Below, one piece after another: positions 33,501-46,500 of a DNA stretch of 64,000 nt. The stretch spans positions 113,980,730 through 114,044,729 of the forward strand of contig NC_079213.1 of NCBI RefSeq assembly GCF_029633865.1, written 5' to 3'. The notes under the pieces are model-generated. The model searched no databases. It was not told the origin of the DNA and worked only from the letters and a program-made list of their open reading frames with translations. This DNA is from Lampris incognitus (Eukaryota; Chordata; Actinopteri; Lampriformes; Lampridae). The position numbers and the translations under genes are program-made. Position 1 is the stretch's first letter; every line of letters starts with the position of its first letter.

Positions 33501-36500
33501 AAACAGTACTACGAGTTTACTTCCTTCACAACCAGTCTCTACATGCAAGTTAAACATTGGATTTTGATCAGATTAAGGTAATAATCTGATGAGTGAAACT
33601 GCCATTAAAACACGTTAATCAACCATTTTACTCAAATGAAGGTGTAAACTGATGCAAGCGTCATGTGATTAATGTGTGATTCGCTGTGATTTGTATTGGC
33701 CTTGAAACAGATTTCTTTCAGAGAACTGGTTGAAAATGACTGAATCTAACTGGAAACAACAGATCAACACAGCGAGCGGTGATAAAGACGATGAACAAGC
33801 CACCGCACACTCGCTACTCCCATACAAATATCTGTGAATGGTCGTTTATTTTTATCTATTTTTAGGATTTTTTTCCTGTTATTCTCCCCAGTTGTACTTG
33901 GCCAATTACTCCACTCTTCCGAGCCGTCCCGGTCTCTGCTCCACCCCCTCTGCTGACCCGGGGAGGGCTGCAGGATACCACATGCCTCCTCCAGTACACA
34001 TGGAGTCACCAGCCGCTTCTTTTCACCTGACAGTGAGGAGTTTCACCAGGGAGACGTAGCGCGTGGGAGGATCACACTATTCCCCCCAGTTCCCCCTCCC
34101 ACCCAAACAGGGGCTCCGACCGACCAGAGGAGGCGCTAGTGCAGCGACCGGGACACACACCCACATCTGGCTTCCCAGCCACAGACATGGCCAATTGTGT
34201 CTGTAGGGACGCCTGACCAAGCAACACGGGGATTCAAACCAGCGATCCCCATGTTGGTAGGCAACGGAATAGACCGCTACGCTGTGCGGACGCCCCCAGG
34301 ATGTTTTTTCTGGGTAAAATAGGAGTGCGACTCTGATCCCGTTAGCCAGCAGCTCAACAACACAGCTGTCTGCAGGAAACAGACACATCTGTGGAAAAAC
34401 ACTCATGTTCAGTAAAATGAAGGTTTTAAAATCATCAAGGTTTTAGATGATGGACGAACAAACAAAAGTGGAGACACTTTCCGAAAAGTCTCAAACACAA
34501 AGTTGGCCCTCTGTTCCACAATCTGACTATCCAGCGAATCTTGCAGAGTCAGATCATTGAAGAGATGGCATGAATCACACACGTGTGGACCCTCAGTCGG
34601 ATCTGCTGACCTGAGCGCAGAGCTGGTGCATGACGTGACCGAACTCGTGGAAGTAGGTCTCCACCTCGTCGTGCTGCAGCAGGGACGGGGTGTCCGCCGT
34701 CGGCTTGCTGAAGTTCGCCACCATGGCCGCCACAGACATCTGTCTGGAGCCGTCCGGAAGAAGACAGCCTGGCTGGAGGCCGAAACACGCCGCATGGCCG
34801 TACTTCCCCTCCCTGCAGATGGGGAAACAGCCACCTCAGTGTTACCAACATCACTATGAAAACTATGAACGCCATGAAATAGTCTGAGGCATGTCGCTGA
34901 CTTAAGCTGTGTGACCGATCTGCTCCAGTGAATGTGCTTTGAAAATATTTTGGTGTAGCTGAATTAATTTCTGAAGAAGGTTTCAATATGATTTAGGGTT
35001 ATGATATACTGCTTCAGCATCGCCATCAAGATGTGTGCATCCGCAATACTCACATCACAAGACGTGCCATGTGAAGTACAGCACATTAACTCAAGACACC
35101 TCATGACACAACTCCTTGCTGCTGGATGTGAAGGGAAAACGCCCGCGGTTCTCGCCTTCCACGACACATTCATAAGAGGAGTCTGGCTGACATGATGTAA
35201 CTTACTCCGGTTCATAAGAGATGTCTGGCTGACATGATGTAACTTACTCCGGTTCATAAGAGAAGTCTGGCTGACATGACGTAACTTATTCCGGTTCATA
35301 AGAGAAGTCTGGCTGACATGACGTAACTTACTCCGGTTCATAAGAGAAGTCTGGCTGACATGATGTAACTTACTCCGGTTCATAAGAGGAGTCTGGCTGA
35401 CATGATGTAACTTACTCTGGTTCATAAGAGATGTCTGGCTGACATGATGTAACTTACTCCGGTTCATAAGAGAAGTCTGGCTGACATGACGTAACTTATT
35501 CCGGTTCATAAGAGAAGTCTGGCTGACATGACGTAACTTACTCCGGTTCATAAGAGAAGTCTGGCTGACATGATGTAACTTACTCCGGTTCATAAGAGAA
35601 GTCTGGCTGACATGACGTAACTTATTCCGGTTCATAAGAGAAGTCTGGCTGACATGACGTAACTTATTCCGGTTCATAAGAGAGGTCTGGCTGACATGAC
35701 GTAACTTATTCCGGTTCATAAGAGAAGTCTGGCTGACATGATGTAACTTACTCCGGTTCATAAGAGAAGTCTGGCTGACATGACGTAACTTACTCCGGTT
35801 CATAAGAGAAGTCTGGCTGACATGATGTAACTTACTCTGGTTCATAAGAGAAGTCTGGCTGACATGACGTAACTTACTCCGGTTCATAAGAGAAGTCTGG
35901 CTGACATGATGTAACTTACTCCGGTTCATAAGAGAAGTCTGGCTGACACGATGTAACTTACTCCGGTTCATAAGAGAAGTCTGGCTGACATGACGTAACT
36001 TATTCCGGTTCATAAGAGAAGTCTGGCTGACATGACGTAACTTATTCCAGTTCATAAGAGAAGTCTGGCTGACATGACATAACTTACTCCGGTTCATAAG
36101 AGAAGTCTGGCTGACATGATGTAACTTACTCCGGTTCATAAGAGAAGTCTGGCTGACATGACGTAACTTATTCCGGTTCATAAGAGAAGTCTGGCTGACA
36201 TGATGTAACTTACTCCGGTTCATAAGAGAAGTCTGGCTGACATGACGTAACTTATTCCAGTTCATAAGAGAAGTCTGGCTGACATCACGTAACTTACTCC
36301 GGTTCATAAGAGAAGTCTGGCTGACATGACGTAACTTATTCCAGTTCATAAGAGAAGTCTGGCTGACATCACGTAACTTACTCCGGTTCATAAGAGAAGT
36401 CTGGCTGACATGACGTAACTTATTCCGGTTCATAAGAGAAGTCTGGCTGACATGATTTTAGTCTGGTTTCGCTCCATTCGGACTAATGACACGTCGACGT

Positions 36501-37120
36501 GTTTGTCCGCCTCTCAGCTCGTGACAAGCAGATTGCGGTTGTATCCGCGGCAACACGGTTAAGCCGCGGATCGTGGAGCCGAGTCATAAAAATTAACATT
36601 CTGATTACCAGCAGCTGTGTGGCAGGTGAGTGAAACAACACATCATTAATGAGAAAAATATTAATTACACTGTCTAAAATGTGGACAGATTTTAAGCTTC
36701 ATTTTCGTCAGGCAAACGTGAACAGGGTCATCGCGGTGTCCGTTTGTCTTAAGTAGCAATGGAGGCAGCAAAGATCCGAGAGAGAGTTAAAAAAGGAGAA
36801 TTAAAAACAAAAAAAGGAAGGGCAGAAAAGTTTCGTGTGAGAGCGATTTAGTGAAATGCTAAACCATAACGTGTGGTGCCGGGTATGCCTGTATGTACTG
36901 GATGTATAGGTATGTATATGTATGTACGTATATGACAGTCACAAAACTGGTACCTCACACATGGTGTGACGTGTTACCACATCACCCATCCATCCATCCA
37001 TCCATCATCCAAGCCGCTTATCCCAGTTGGGGTGGCGGGATGCTGGAGCCTATCCCAGCAGTCATAGGGTGGCAGGCGGGGAGACACCCTGGACAGGCCG
37101 CCAGACCAACACAGGGCCCG

Positions 37121-37189
<69 letters not shown>

Positions 37190-40100
37190 GGACAATTTAG
37201 TACGGGTGCTCCACCTGACCTACATGTCTTTGGACTGTGGGAGGAAACCGGAGCCCCCGGAGGAAACCCACACAGACACGGGGAGAACATGCAAACTCCA
37301 CACAGGGGACGACCCGGGACGACCCCCAAGGTTGGACTACCCCGGGGCTCGAACCCAGGACCTTCTTGCTGTGAGGCGACCATGCTAACCACTGCGCCAC
37401 CGTGCTGCTCTACCATATCACCACACTTACATATTATCCCACTGAGAAATCAGGGTAATGCCTGATCGGGTGCGGGTCTCTACATCGCAGAAAATACTTG
37501 GTTTGGGTGGGTGACGGGTGGATGACTTATGCGTGCATGCAGATTTGGATGATGTGAGAGGCGGTCAAGTGTGACTACTCTTCGCCATTGCGTCACGTCA
37601 TCTGTCTGGCTCCGTCTCCTCCTCTTCCCGTATGAACGGCGAAAAAAAGGCACCGCTCACTTTTCATTAACTCCCCTACAAAATCTCCCAAATCATTCTG
37701 GAATGATTAGCTCCTCCCAAACACAGCTGCTCGAGTCATCCCGTGTTTTTTCATATCACGATATGTATCGCAGAAAAAAAAACCATTTTGTGATATCATG
37801 CAGCCCTAATATATACTATATTCATGTTTTTTAGTGATTAAAGACAATAACACACAACTCCTTTGGAAAGCATTTTTCAAAAGTGACAAAAAAGCAATTG
37901 TACACACAAACCAATAAAAGCCACCGAGATAAAAAACAAACTGATCACATTTTTTATTTCTATTTTTCCCCTTTTTTCTCCCCAGTTGTATCTGGCCACT
38001 GTTCCGAGCCACCCCGGTCTCTGCTCCACCCCCTCTGCTGATCCTTGGAGGGCTGCAGACTACCACATGCCTCCTCCCATACATGTGGAGTCACAAGCCG
38101 CTTCTTTTCACCTGACAGTGAGGAGTTTCACCAGGGGGACGTAGCGCGTGGGATCACGCTATTCCCCCGAGTTCCCTCTCCTCCTTGAACAGATGTGCCA
38201 ACCGACCAGAGGAGGCGCTAATGTAGCGACCAGGACACATACCCACGGCCAATTGTGTCTGTAGGGACGCCCGACCAAGCTGGAGGTAACACGGGGATTC
38301 GAACCGCCAAACCCTGTGTTGGTAGGCAATGGAATAGACCGCTACGTTACCCGGATGCCCCCCTGATCACATTTATCTAACACGAAATAAGAAAATCATA
38401 CTAATAAAAAACATATCTACCCATGGCCTCCCTGGCCTTGTGCACTCACCTGGGGAACAGGTCGAGGTAAAACTGCCCAACCATCTGCCCCGAGGCCCGG
38501 TCCTTTACACTGTATAGAGTGACGTCTGGGTGCCACACAGCAGGGCCCTCCACCAGCTCGAAGGAGAGGCCCAGCAGCTCCTGATAGATGTCCAGAAGGC
38601 CCTTGGTCACCACCTCCATGGGGAAGTACTCCTTCAGCTGATTCTGATCCACAGCGTACTGGGTCTCTTCCACCTGGGAATGAGGAAGAGGAAGAGGAGC
38701 TTCAACAGCTGACAGGAGCTATGTGTAATAGTTCAGCTTTCCTGAAGCACAAACATCACCAGTAAATATAATCCATCCATCCATTATCCAAGCCACCTAT
38801 CCCACTCGGGTCGCAGGGATGCTGGAACCTATCCTTAGGGACAATTTAGTAGGACCGATCACCTGACCTACATGTCTTTGATTCACCTGACCTACATGTC
38901 TTTGATTCACCTGACCTACATGTCTTTGATTCACCTGACCTACATGTCTTTGATTCACCTGACCTACATGTCTTTGATTCACCTGACCTACATGTCTTTG
39001 ATTCACCTGACCTACATGTCTTTGATTCACCTGACCTACATGTCTTTGATTCACCTGACCTACATGTCTTTGATTCACCTGAAACCAGAGCACCCGGAGG
39101 AAACCCACACAGACACGGGAGAACATGCAAACTCCACACAGAAGACGACCCGGGACGACCCCCGAGGTTGGACTACCCCGGGGCTCGAACCCAGGACCTT
39201 CTTGCTGTGAGGCCACCGCGCTAACCACTGTGCCGCCCAAAAACAAAAAAGCTTGTGTGGTGATGAGTCGTTGATTGTGACACGTTTTAGAAAACGGACT
39301 TCAGACTTTTCCTGAGACTTTATGGGCTGTACATTTTTGTTGTGTGTCCAGATTTCTACAGTACGTTCTGTTTAAACAAGCGCTGCTATTTCATCGTTCT
39401 GACCGGTGCACACTGCTAGCCACGACTCTTAGAAGACAAGAGACAAAAGACGGCCAGTTTTCAAAGTCGAAATATTAAGCCAAGTGTAGACTGGATTTAT
39501 GTAGAAATGAGAAGTGAACAAAATTTTGCTTGTTTGTTGCTTGTTTTCTGAAGGTTTGTGTGTATATATATATATATACACTACCGTTCAAAAGTTTGGG
39601 ATCACCCAAACAATTTTGTGTTTTCCATGAAAAGTCACACTTATTCACCACCATATGTTGTGAAATGAATAGAAAATAGAGTCAAGACATTGACAAGGTT
39701 AGAAATAATGATTTGTATTTGAAATAAGATTTTTTTTACATCAAACTTTGCTTTCGTCAAAGAATCCTCCATTTGCAGCAATTACAGCATTGCAGACCTT
39801 TGGCATTCTAGCTGTTAATTTGTTGAGGTAATCTGGAGAAATTGCACCCCACGCTTCCAGAAGCAGCTCCCACAAGTTGGATTGGTTGGATGGGCACTTC
39901 TTTGAGCAGATTGAGTTTCTGGAGCATCACATTTGTGGGGTCAATTAAACGCTCAAAATGGCCAGAAAAAGAGAACTTTCATCTGAAACTCGACAGTCTA
40001 TTCTTGTTCTTAGAAATGAAGGCTATTCCATGCGAGAAATTGCTAAGAAATTGAAGATTTCCTACACCGGTGTGTACTACTCCCTTCAGAGGACAGCACA

Positions 40101-40780
40101 AACAGGCTCTAACCAGAGTAGAAAAAGAAGTGGGATGCCGCGTTGCACAACTGAGCAAGAAGATAAGTACATTAGAGTCTCTAGTTTGAGAAACAGACGC
40201 CTCACAGGTCCCCAACTGGCATCTTCATTAAATAGTACCTGTTAGAGCCTGTTTGTGCTGTCCTCTGAAGGGAGTAGTACACACCGGTGTAGGAAATCTT
40301 CAATTTCTTAGCAATTTCTCGCATGGAATAGCCTTCATTTCTAAGAACAAGAATAGACTGTCGAGTTTCAGATGAAAGTTCTCTTTTTCTGGCCATTTTG
40401 AGCGTTTAATTGACCCCACAAATGTGATGCTCCAGAAACTCAATCTGCTCAAAGAAGTGCCCATCCAACCAATCCAACTTGTGGGAGCTGCTTCTGGAAG
40501 CGTGGGGTGCAATTTCTCCAGATTACCTCAACAAATTAACAGCTAGAATGCCAAAGGTCTGCAATGCTGTAATTGCTGCAAATGGAGGATTCTTTGATGA
40601 AAGCAAAGTTTGATGTAAAAAAAATCTTATTTCAAATACAAATCATTATTTCTAACCTTGTCAATGTCTTGACTCTATTTTCTATTCATTTCACAACATA
40701 TGGTGGTGAATAAGTGTGACTTTTCATGGAAAACACAAAATTGTTTGGGTGATCCCAAACTTTTGAACGGTAGTGTATAC

Positions 40781-40826
<46 letters not shown>

Positions 40827-43461
40827 CCGACGGACCTCTCATCAATGGACTATTGGCGTTTACCATTTTCTGTAGGTTGTTTATACCTACACTACTGAAA
40901 CTGCAGCGGGTCACAATAAGACCAGAATATATGATATAATGACTAGTAAATATCTTAATATGGCTAGTAACTATCATAAAAGGACTAGAATATATATCAT
41001 GACCAGTAAAAATCATATTACCAGGTTACATAATATTGTAATTAGTAAATATAATATGACCAGGTATAGAATATTGTAATTTGTAAATATCATAATAGAA
41101 GAGCTTCATATCATAATGGGACCAAAATATTTGATATTATAACAAATAAATATAATATTATGACTAGTAAATACCATAATATGACAAGGATATACAATAT
41201 CCTTAAATAAATATATATAAAAGTAAATATAATATAATATAATATGACCAGGATATATAAGAAGGCTCCAGGGTGTGACCGTTTTGGCTGCACATGTGAC
41301 CAAAAATCTATCAAGTGCAACTAAACATTTTCATGGGTCGCACCAGTACGCCTGAAATTTAGCAGTCGGTGTGTATGTGTGTAGTGTTATTTCCCCCCCA
41401 CCCGCATTCTGTTAAGACACCGGACAGCATCCTCCTCAGCTTCTGATTGGCCCTGACACTGATATTCTCATCCTGACCATCTCACTCCTGGTGCCTGAAC
41501 CTAACCAAGCACACCAACGAAGGCAACGCATACGAGCCAATCAGAGGCAGAGTAGTGCGGGTCTTCGTGGAATGCAGGTGGGGAAAAAAATAAGGCGTGT
41601 GTATACTTGTGAGACCGCGCCCTGTACTCCTCCTTGAGTGACATCACAAATGGGATTTCTCTCCTACCTAAAACGACCATGGGCGGTCAAAATGATGGCT
41701 GATTTTTAAACTCTATATTGTGTCAAGATAAATACCCGGCTGACATATTAATGCATTACATATGTTAGTATGTCTGTTATGAAATGACTGACACCAAAAT
41801 TAACATTTTAATAATTTTAATACTATTTTAAAACAATTCAAACTTCAGAGAGACATGGTCAAACTTGAAAAAAGTGAAAATATTACCTGAAAAACAAAAC
41901 GGAAAACACGTTGCTCATCTAACAAATGTAACAAGGCCAATAAAACCTGACATGTAAAAAAGAACTGGAAATAAATATTGAAACAGTCCCAAAAAACGGC
42001 CGCAACTTAGAAACTATTAGAACACCACGGTTTTTAAACTCTATATTGTGTCAAGATAAACACCCAGCTGAGATATTAATGCATTACATGTGTTAGTGTG
42101 TCTGTTAAGAAACTAACTGACACCAAAATTAACATTTTAACAACTTTAATACTATTTCTAAGCAATTTAAAATGGCCGCTGTCCAACGCTTGTAAATACT
42201 GCAGCGCCTAGGTGGTGGTTTTGGTGCATCTGCAGCGGCGTCTGTAACCAGACATGTTGGACATCATCACACATCAAGTTTAGACTATTTCTCTGCACTG
42301 GAGGGCGCTAGTGTGTTTCTAGGACAGAGCAACGAACTTCATGAAGGAAATGACGCCACCAATACACGTCATAAATACTGACATGACGCACACCACCACG
42401 CACACATTACGATCATGGTTGTTTTAGGTAGATCTTAGCATAACTTTTTTTTGTGTGCAATTGATCTAAAAGTCATTTTAAATGCAAATATGCAATTTTA
42501 GGAACATTCCGAGAGCAGCAGGTCTGTATCTTTTTATCCAGTTATTAAACTCTGAAATTTCACGACGGTCGTAGAACGACCAGCAACCAGTGACCAGCGA
42601 TTCAAAATGAAGAGAAGCATTGATTTTTTTTTAAAGGTAAACTTCAAATGTATTATTGTGGTGCCAAAAGGTGAGGCGAAAAAAAATGGGTGCACCTAAA
42701 TTACGTGCTGGTGTGCCTCGTGAAAAAGTTGGGCGCACCACTGCAACCAGTGTAAAAAGTGTGTCTGGAGCGCTGTATGGAATTATGACCGGTCTATACC
42801 ATCAGCGGACCAGTAAAGCAGCATGTGTCCAGGCACTGAGGTCCTACCTGGGTCATGAAGTACCGTGTGTCCCAGGCGTGCAGCTCTCCAGTGAAGGGCA
42901 GGCCTCTCTTTTCACACTCCTTCTCCTTCAGTTTGAGGATGACCGCTCTCTCCTCCTCTCCCAGAGGCTTCAGTTTACGAGCAAGTTCCTCTGAAACAGA
43001 CAGAGCAGAACAATGTTCTCCTCTGTGTATTAACTCACACTAAGGCCAGAAAGAGACAGAAAAATTACAGAGAAAGAGAAAGAGACAGACAGACAGAGCC
43101 ATACAGCTGTGGGTCTGAGTCTGATCTGAAGCCGGACTAGAAAACCAAAACCAAGCCAACATGACACACTTTTATCAGGCTGAGCCACCAAGACAATGCT
43201 CCATGCTCAAGTAAAGAACATTTAAATCTTGACTTGACATGATAAAACGGTTTTTAAAATTAATTTGTGCGGATGCTCACCTAGGAAACCGGCCACCTTC
43301 TTGCTGCTCTTGGCCATGTTCATCTCCAGAACGAAATCGGCGTGTGTGGTGAAACCAAGCAAAGCTGACTTCTGAGCTCTGAGCTGAACCAGCTCCTTCA
43401 GGATGACAGAGTTCTCCTACGAGAGGACGGGTCAGTTTGTTTAGATCAAGACGACAGGCAG

Positions 43462-43506
<45 letters not shown>

Positions 43507-46500
43507 AATGGCTCTGCTAGATGCAGGTGTGTTAAAGAACCAGTACCGATAGACTAGCTTTACTTTGTGGAGACTGTTTTCACTTCTGGTCATGTGATGT
43601 GAGGAATTACTGTGGATAAACTGACCTTTGAGGCACTGGAATATATTAACTAGACTGAGGCTTCAGAAGACGTCTGACGGAAAGACGTCTGAAGGTAGTG
43701 ACATTCACTTAAGCCTCCTACACACTGTGTGATGTGGGCCGTGTCATATGAAAGAGGACTAAACGTGGTGATATCTTTGGTCGTGGCTCCAAAATGGCGG
43801 TCCTACGTCACTGTGAGACGGGTTCACTGTGAGACAGGTTCAAAGACGGCCGTTATTACGGTCTTGCGACCGAAGACAACCTGGGACAAAAGTCTGACAG
43901 GGTCAGAAATGTAGGACGACCATCTCACAATGTGACTGCTGATACCGCCTACATCTACCAACAACCAATAGAAATGCAGCAGGAAATGATGCACTGATCA
44001 ACACCACGCACAATCTTTGCTGGCGCCAAACACAAACAAACACACTGTCAGCATATGTGACACAAATGCCATGGATTCAACAAAACCAGCAACAAAACGA
44101 GCTGCGGTGACTACTGAAAGGACTGGAGTCCTGCTTGGCGTCATGTTGCTCTACCAGCGGCGTAGACTGATGACACACTGATGCAGCACGCACAAAGATG
44201 ACGTCTTTATGGACTTGGGTGGTAGCCTGTGATTCCGTAGTGTTGGCATCGTACAGTCTACATACATCACACTTGATGTCGTACCAAGTTTATTAGATCC
44301 ACATCACACAGTGTGGCCTGCAGTAAACTTACAGGACTGCTAAAATCTCACAGTCTGTAGGAGGCTTTAGGGGTGACGACCCACTGACAAACAAAATAAT
44401 GAATAATGTCAGTTGAATGTCAGGAAACAACCTGACAGAAACAAGTTGTAGAAAGTTGTGACTACAATAGGAGAGACCTGAAATAACAGCAAACAGTGAT
44501 CCTATTTAGTGTGTATTGTGACAGTACAATAGTAGTAGTAGTAGCAGCAGTAGTAGTAGTAATAGTACTGATAGTACAATAGTAGTAGTAGTAGTACTGA
44601 CAGTACAATAGGAGAGACCTGAAATAATAGGAAATAGTCAAGTCAAGTCAATTTTATTGGTATAGCCCAATATCACAAATTAGCCTCAAGGGGCTTTACA
44701 GCAACACAACATCCTGTCCTTAGACCCTTGCATCAGATAAGGAACAACATAATAATAATAACAATAGTCATGCTAGTCAGTGAAGGTTGAAGAGAAAAAT
44801 GCCTCCTCTCTCTTCTCCCTCTACTGAATTCACCAGCTGTGCCACGCTCAGCCAGAAATCACAGAGCTTGAGAAAAGAATCTCTTTGCTCTACCAAACAC
44901 AAGAGGACCAAAAAAGTATTGACACTCTGATTGCTGCTTTCCAAGCTGATGTCCCGGAACCAGCTGACAATCAGAACCAGGGACATGAAGCGCACTGCAG
45001 AGCAGCTTTTGGACATAATGAGCCCCACACCAATGACTATGCAGACACTACTCCCTGGTCTGACCCGAACCCACTTGAGACCGACACCATAATGGATCTG
45101 GATATGTGCTACTGGCTGAACCGGGGAGCAAGACCAAAGTCCTGTTCTGCCCCTGCAGTGTCAAACCCTGAACTCTGGACAGACGTTGCCTGGGGTAAAA
45201 GAAGAGTCAGACACAACAAGCACAGTTCCACTAATGTCTCACGAGAGGTTCAGCTGGAGAACAGGTTTATCGATTTGGATGAGCTGCCCGTCAGTGGGCA
45301 CAATGGTAATACCACAGCTAGCATTAGCACCACTAGCTCAGAAGCTAACACCGAGACCCATGCAGCAACGGCCTGTGATACAGCTAAGCCCGCGAGGAGC
45401 ATCAACCGGCAGCACCCGGAGGTAATAAAACAGATCAATAGCTAAAGCTAATATCACATCATTAAAAAATAGCATCACAGCAGAACATGCACCACACATG
45501 CGGAAGTTAACCAAGCCAGACAAGACCTCAAACCAAAGACTCTGCTGCTAGGTGACCATATAATACGAGATGTTAAAGGCAAAGTTTTGAAAACTGTCTA
45601 CCCAACACTACAGTTAGTGATGTGGTGACCTGGTTTGGTGTGACGTGGTTTGTTGTGATGCAGGTCCGTCTCACCTCCTTACAGCGGGAGTTGAAAGCAT
45701 CCTCCAACTTCCTGCGGGTGTCGGGGACGAAGCACTTCTTCATGGTGGGAAAGTAGTGAGGGTACTTCAGGGTGATCTTCAGCTTGTCGCCATCCTGCTC
45801 CAAGGAACCCAGGAAGTCTTCAGGGAGACCGCCTGAAAAACGTCATGTTTGTCATGTGACTAGGGTTGGGTATGACCACCTTTAAAATAAATAAATAATA
45901 ATAATAAACAAAAAGCTATCAGAGGGGGGTGAAGAGAGCCATCTTTGCCACATCGCCAAACAAATTTGAAAATGTGTTCACATCAATCTTCCATTGTTTA
46001 TTCACTAATTCACATGAATATCCATCCTGTCGAGCTTTGTTATACAAGTCTGGAATGGTGGTTTTGGAAAAGAATTTCCTCCCAGGCAGCTTGTATAGTG
46101 GATCAAATGTTTTGGATCATGGCTTTAAATGATGATTTTATTTTCCACTATGTGGTACGACACCATTTCTTTTGTGATACATGTCACCACCGCGCCAGTA
46201 CAAGTTTTCCATCGCACACTGTTTATATTTAGTTATTTTTGTGAAAGCATCCGTCACAGTTGGTTGTGAGGGTCCAACCTGAAATTTACACAGGAAGCGA
46301 AAACATTTTCAAATTTCTAACCCAAATAGGCAGGTACACAAGAGTTCATCATCAGCCGCTTCTCCGGGGTCGGGCCGCAGTGGCAGCAAGCTAAGTAGGG
46401 CATTCCAGAGGTTCCTCTCCCCAGCAATGCCCTCCAGCTCCTCCTGAGGGAACCCAAGAGGTTCCCAGGCCAGACTGGACATGTAGTCCCTCCAGCGAGC

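Noticed and set aside
34964..36433. 489-residue repetitive protein as a gene
   Set aside because: The frame exists because the satellite period is a multiple of three. It lies in a thop1 intron and has no supporting splice or start context.
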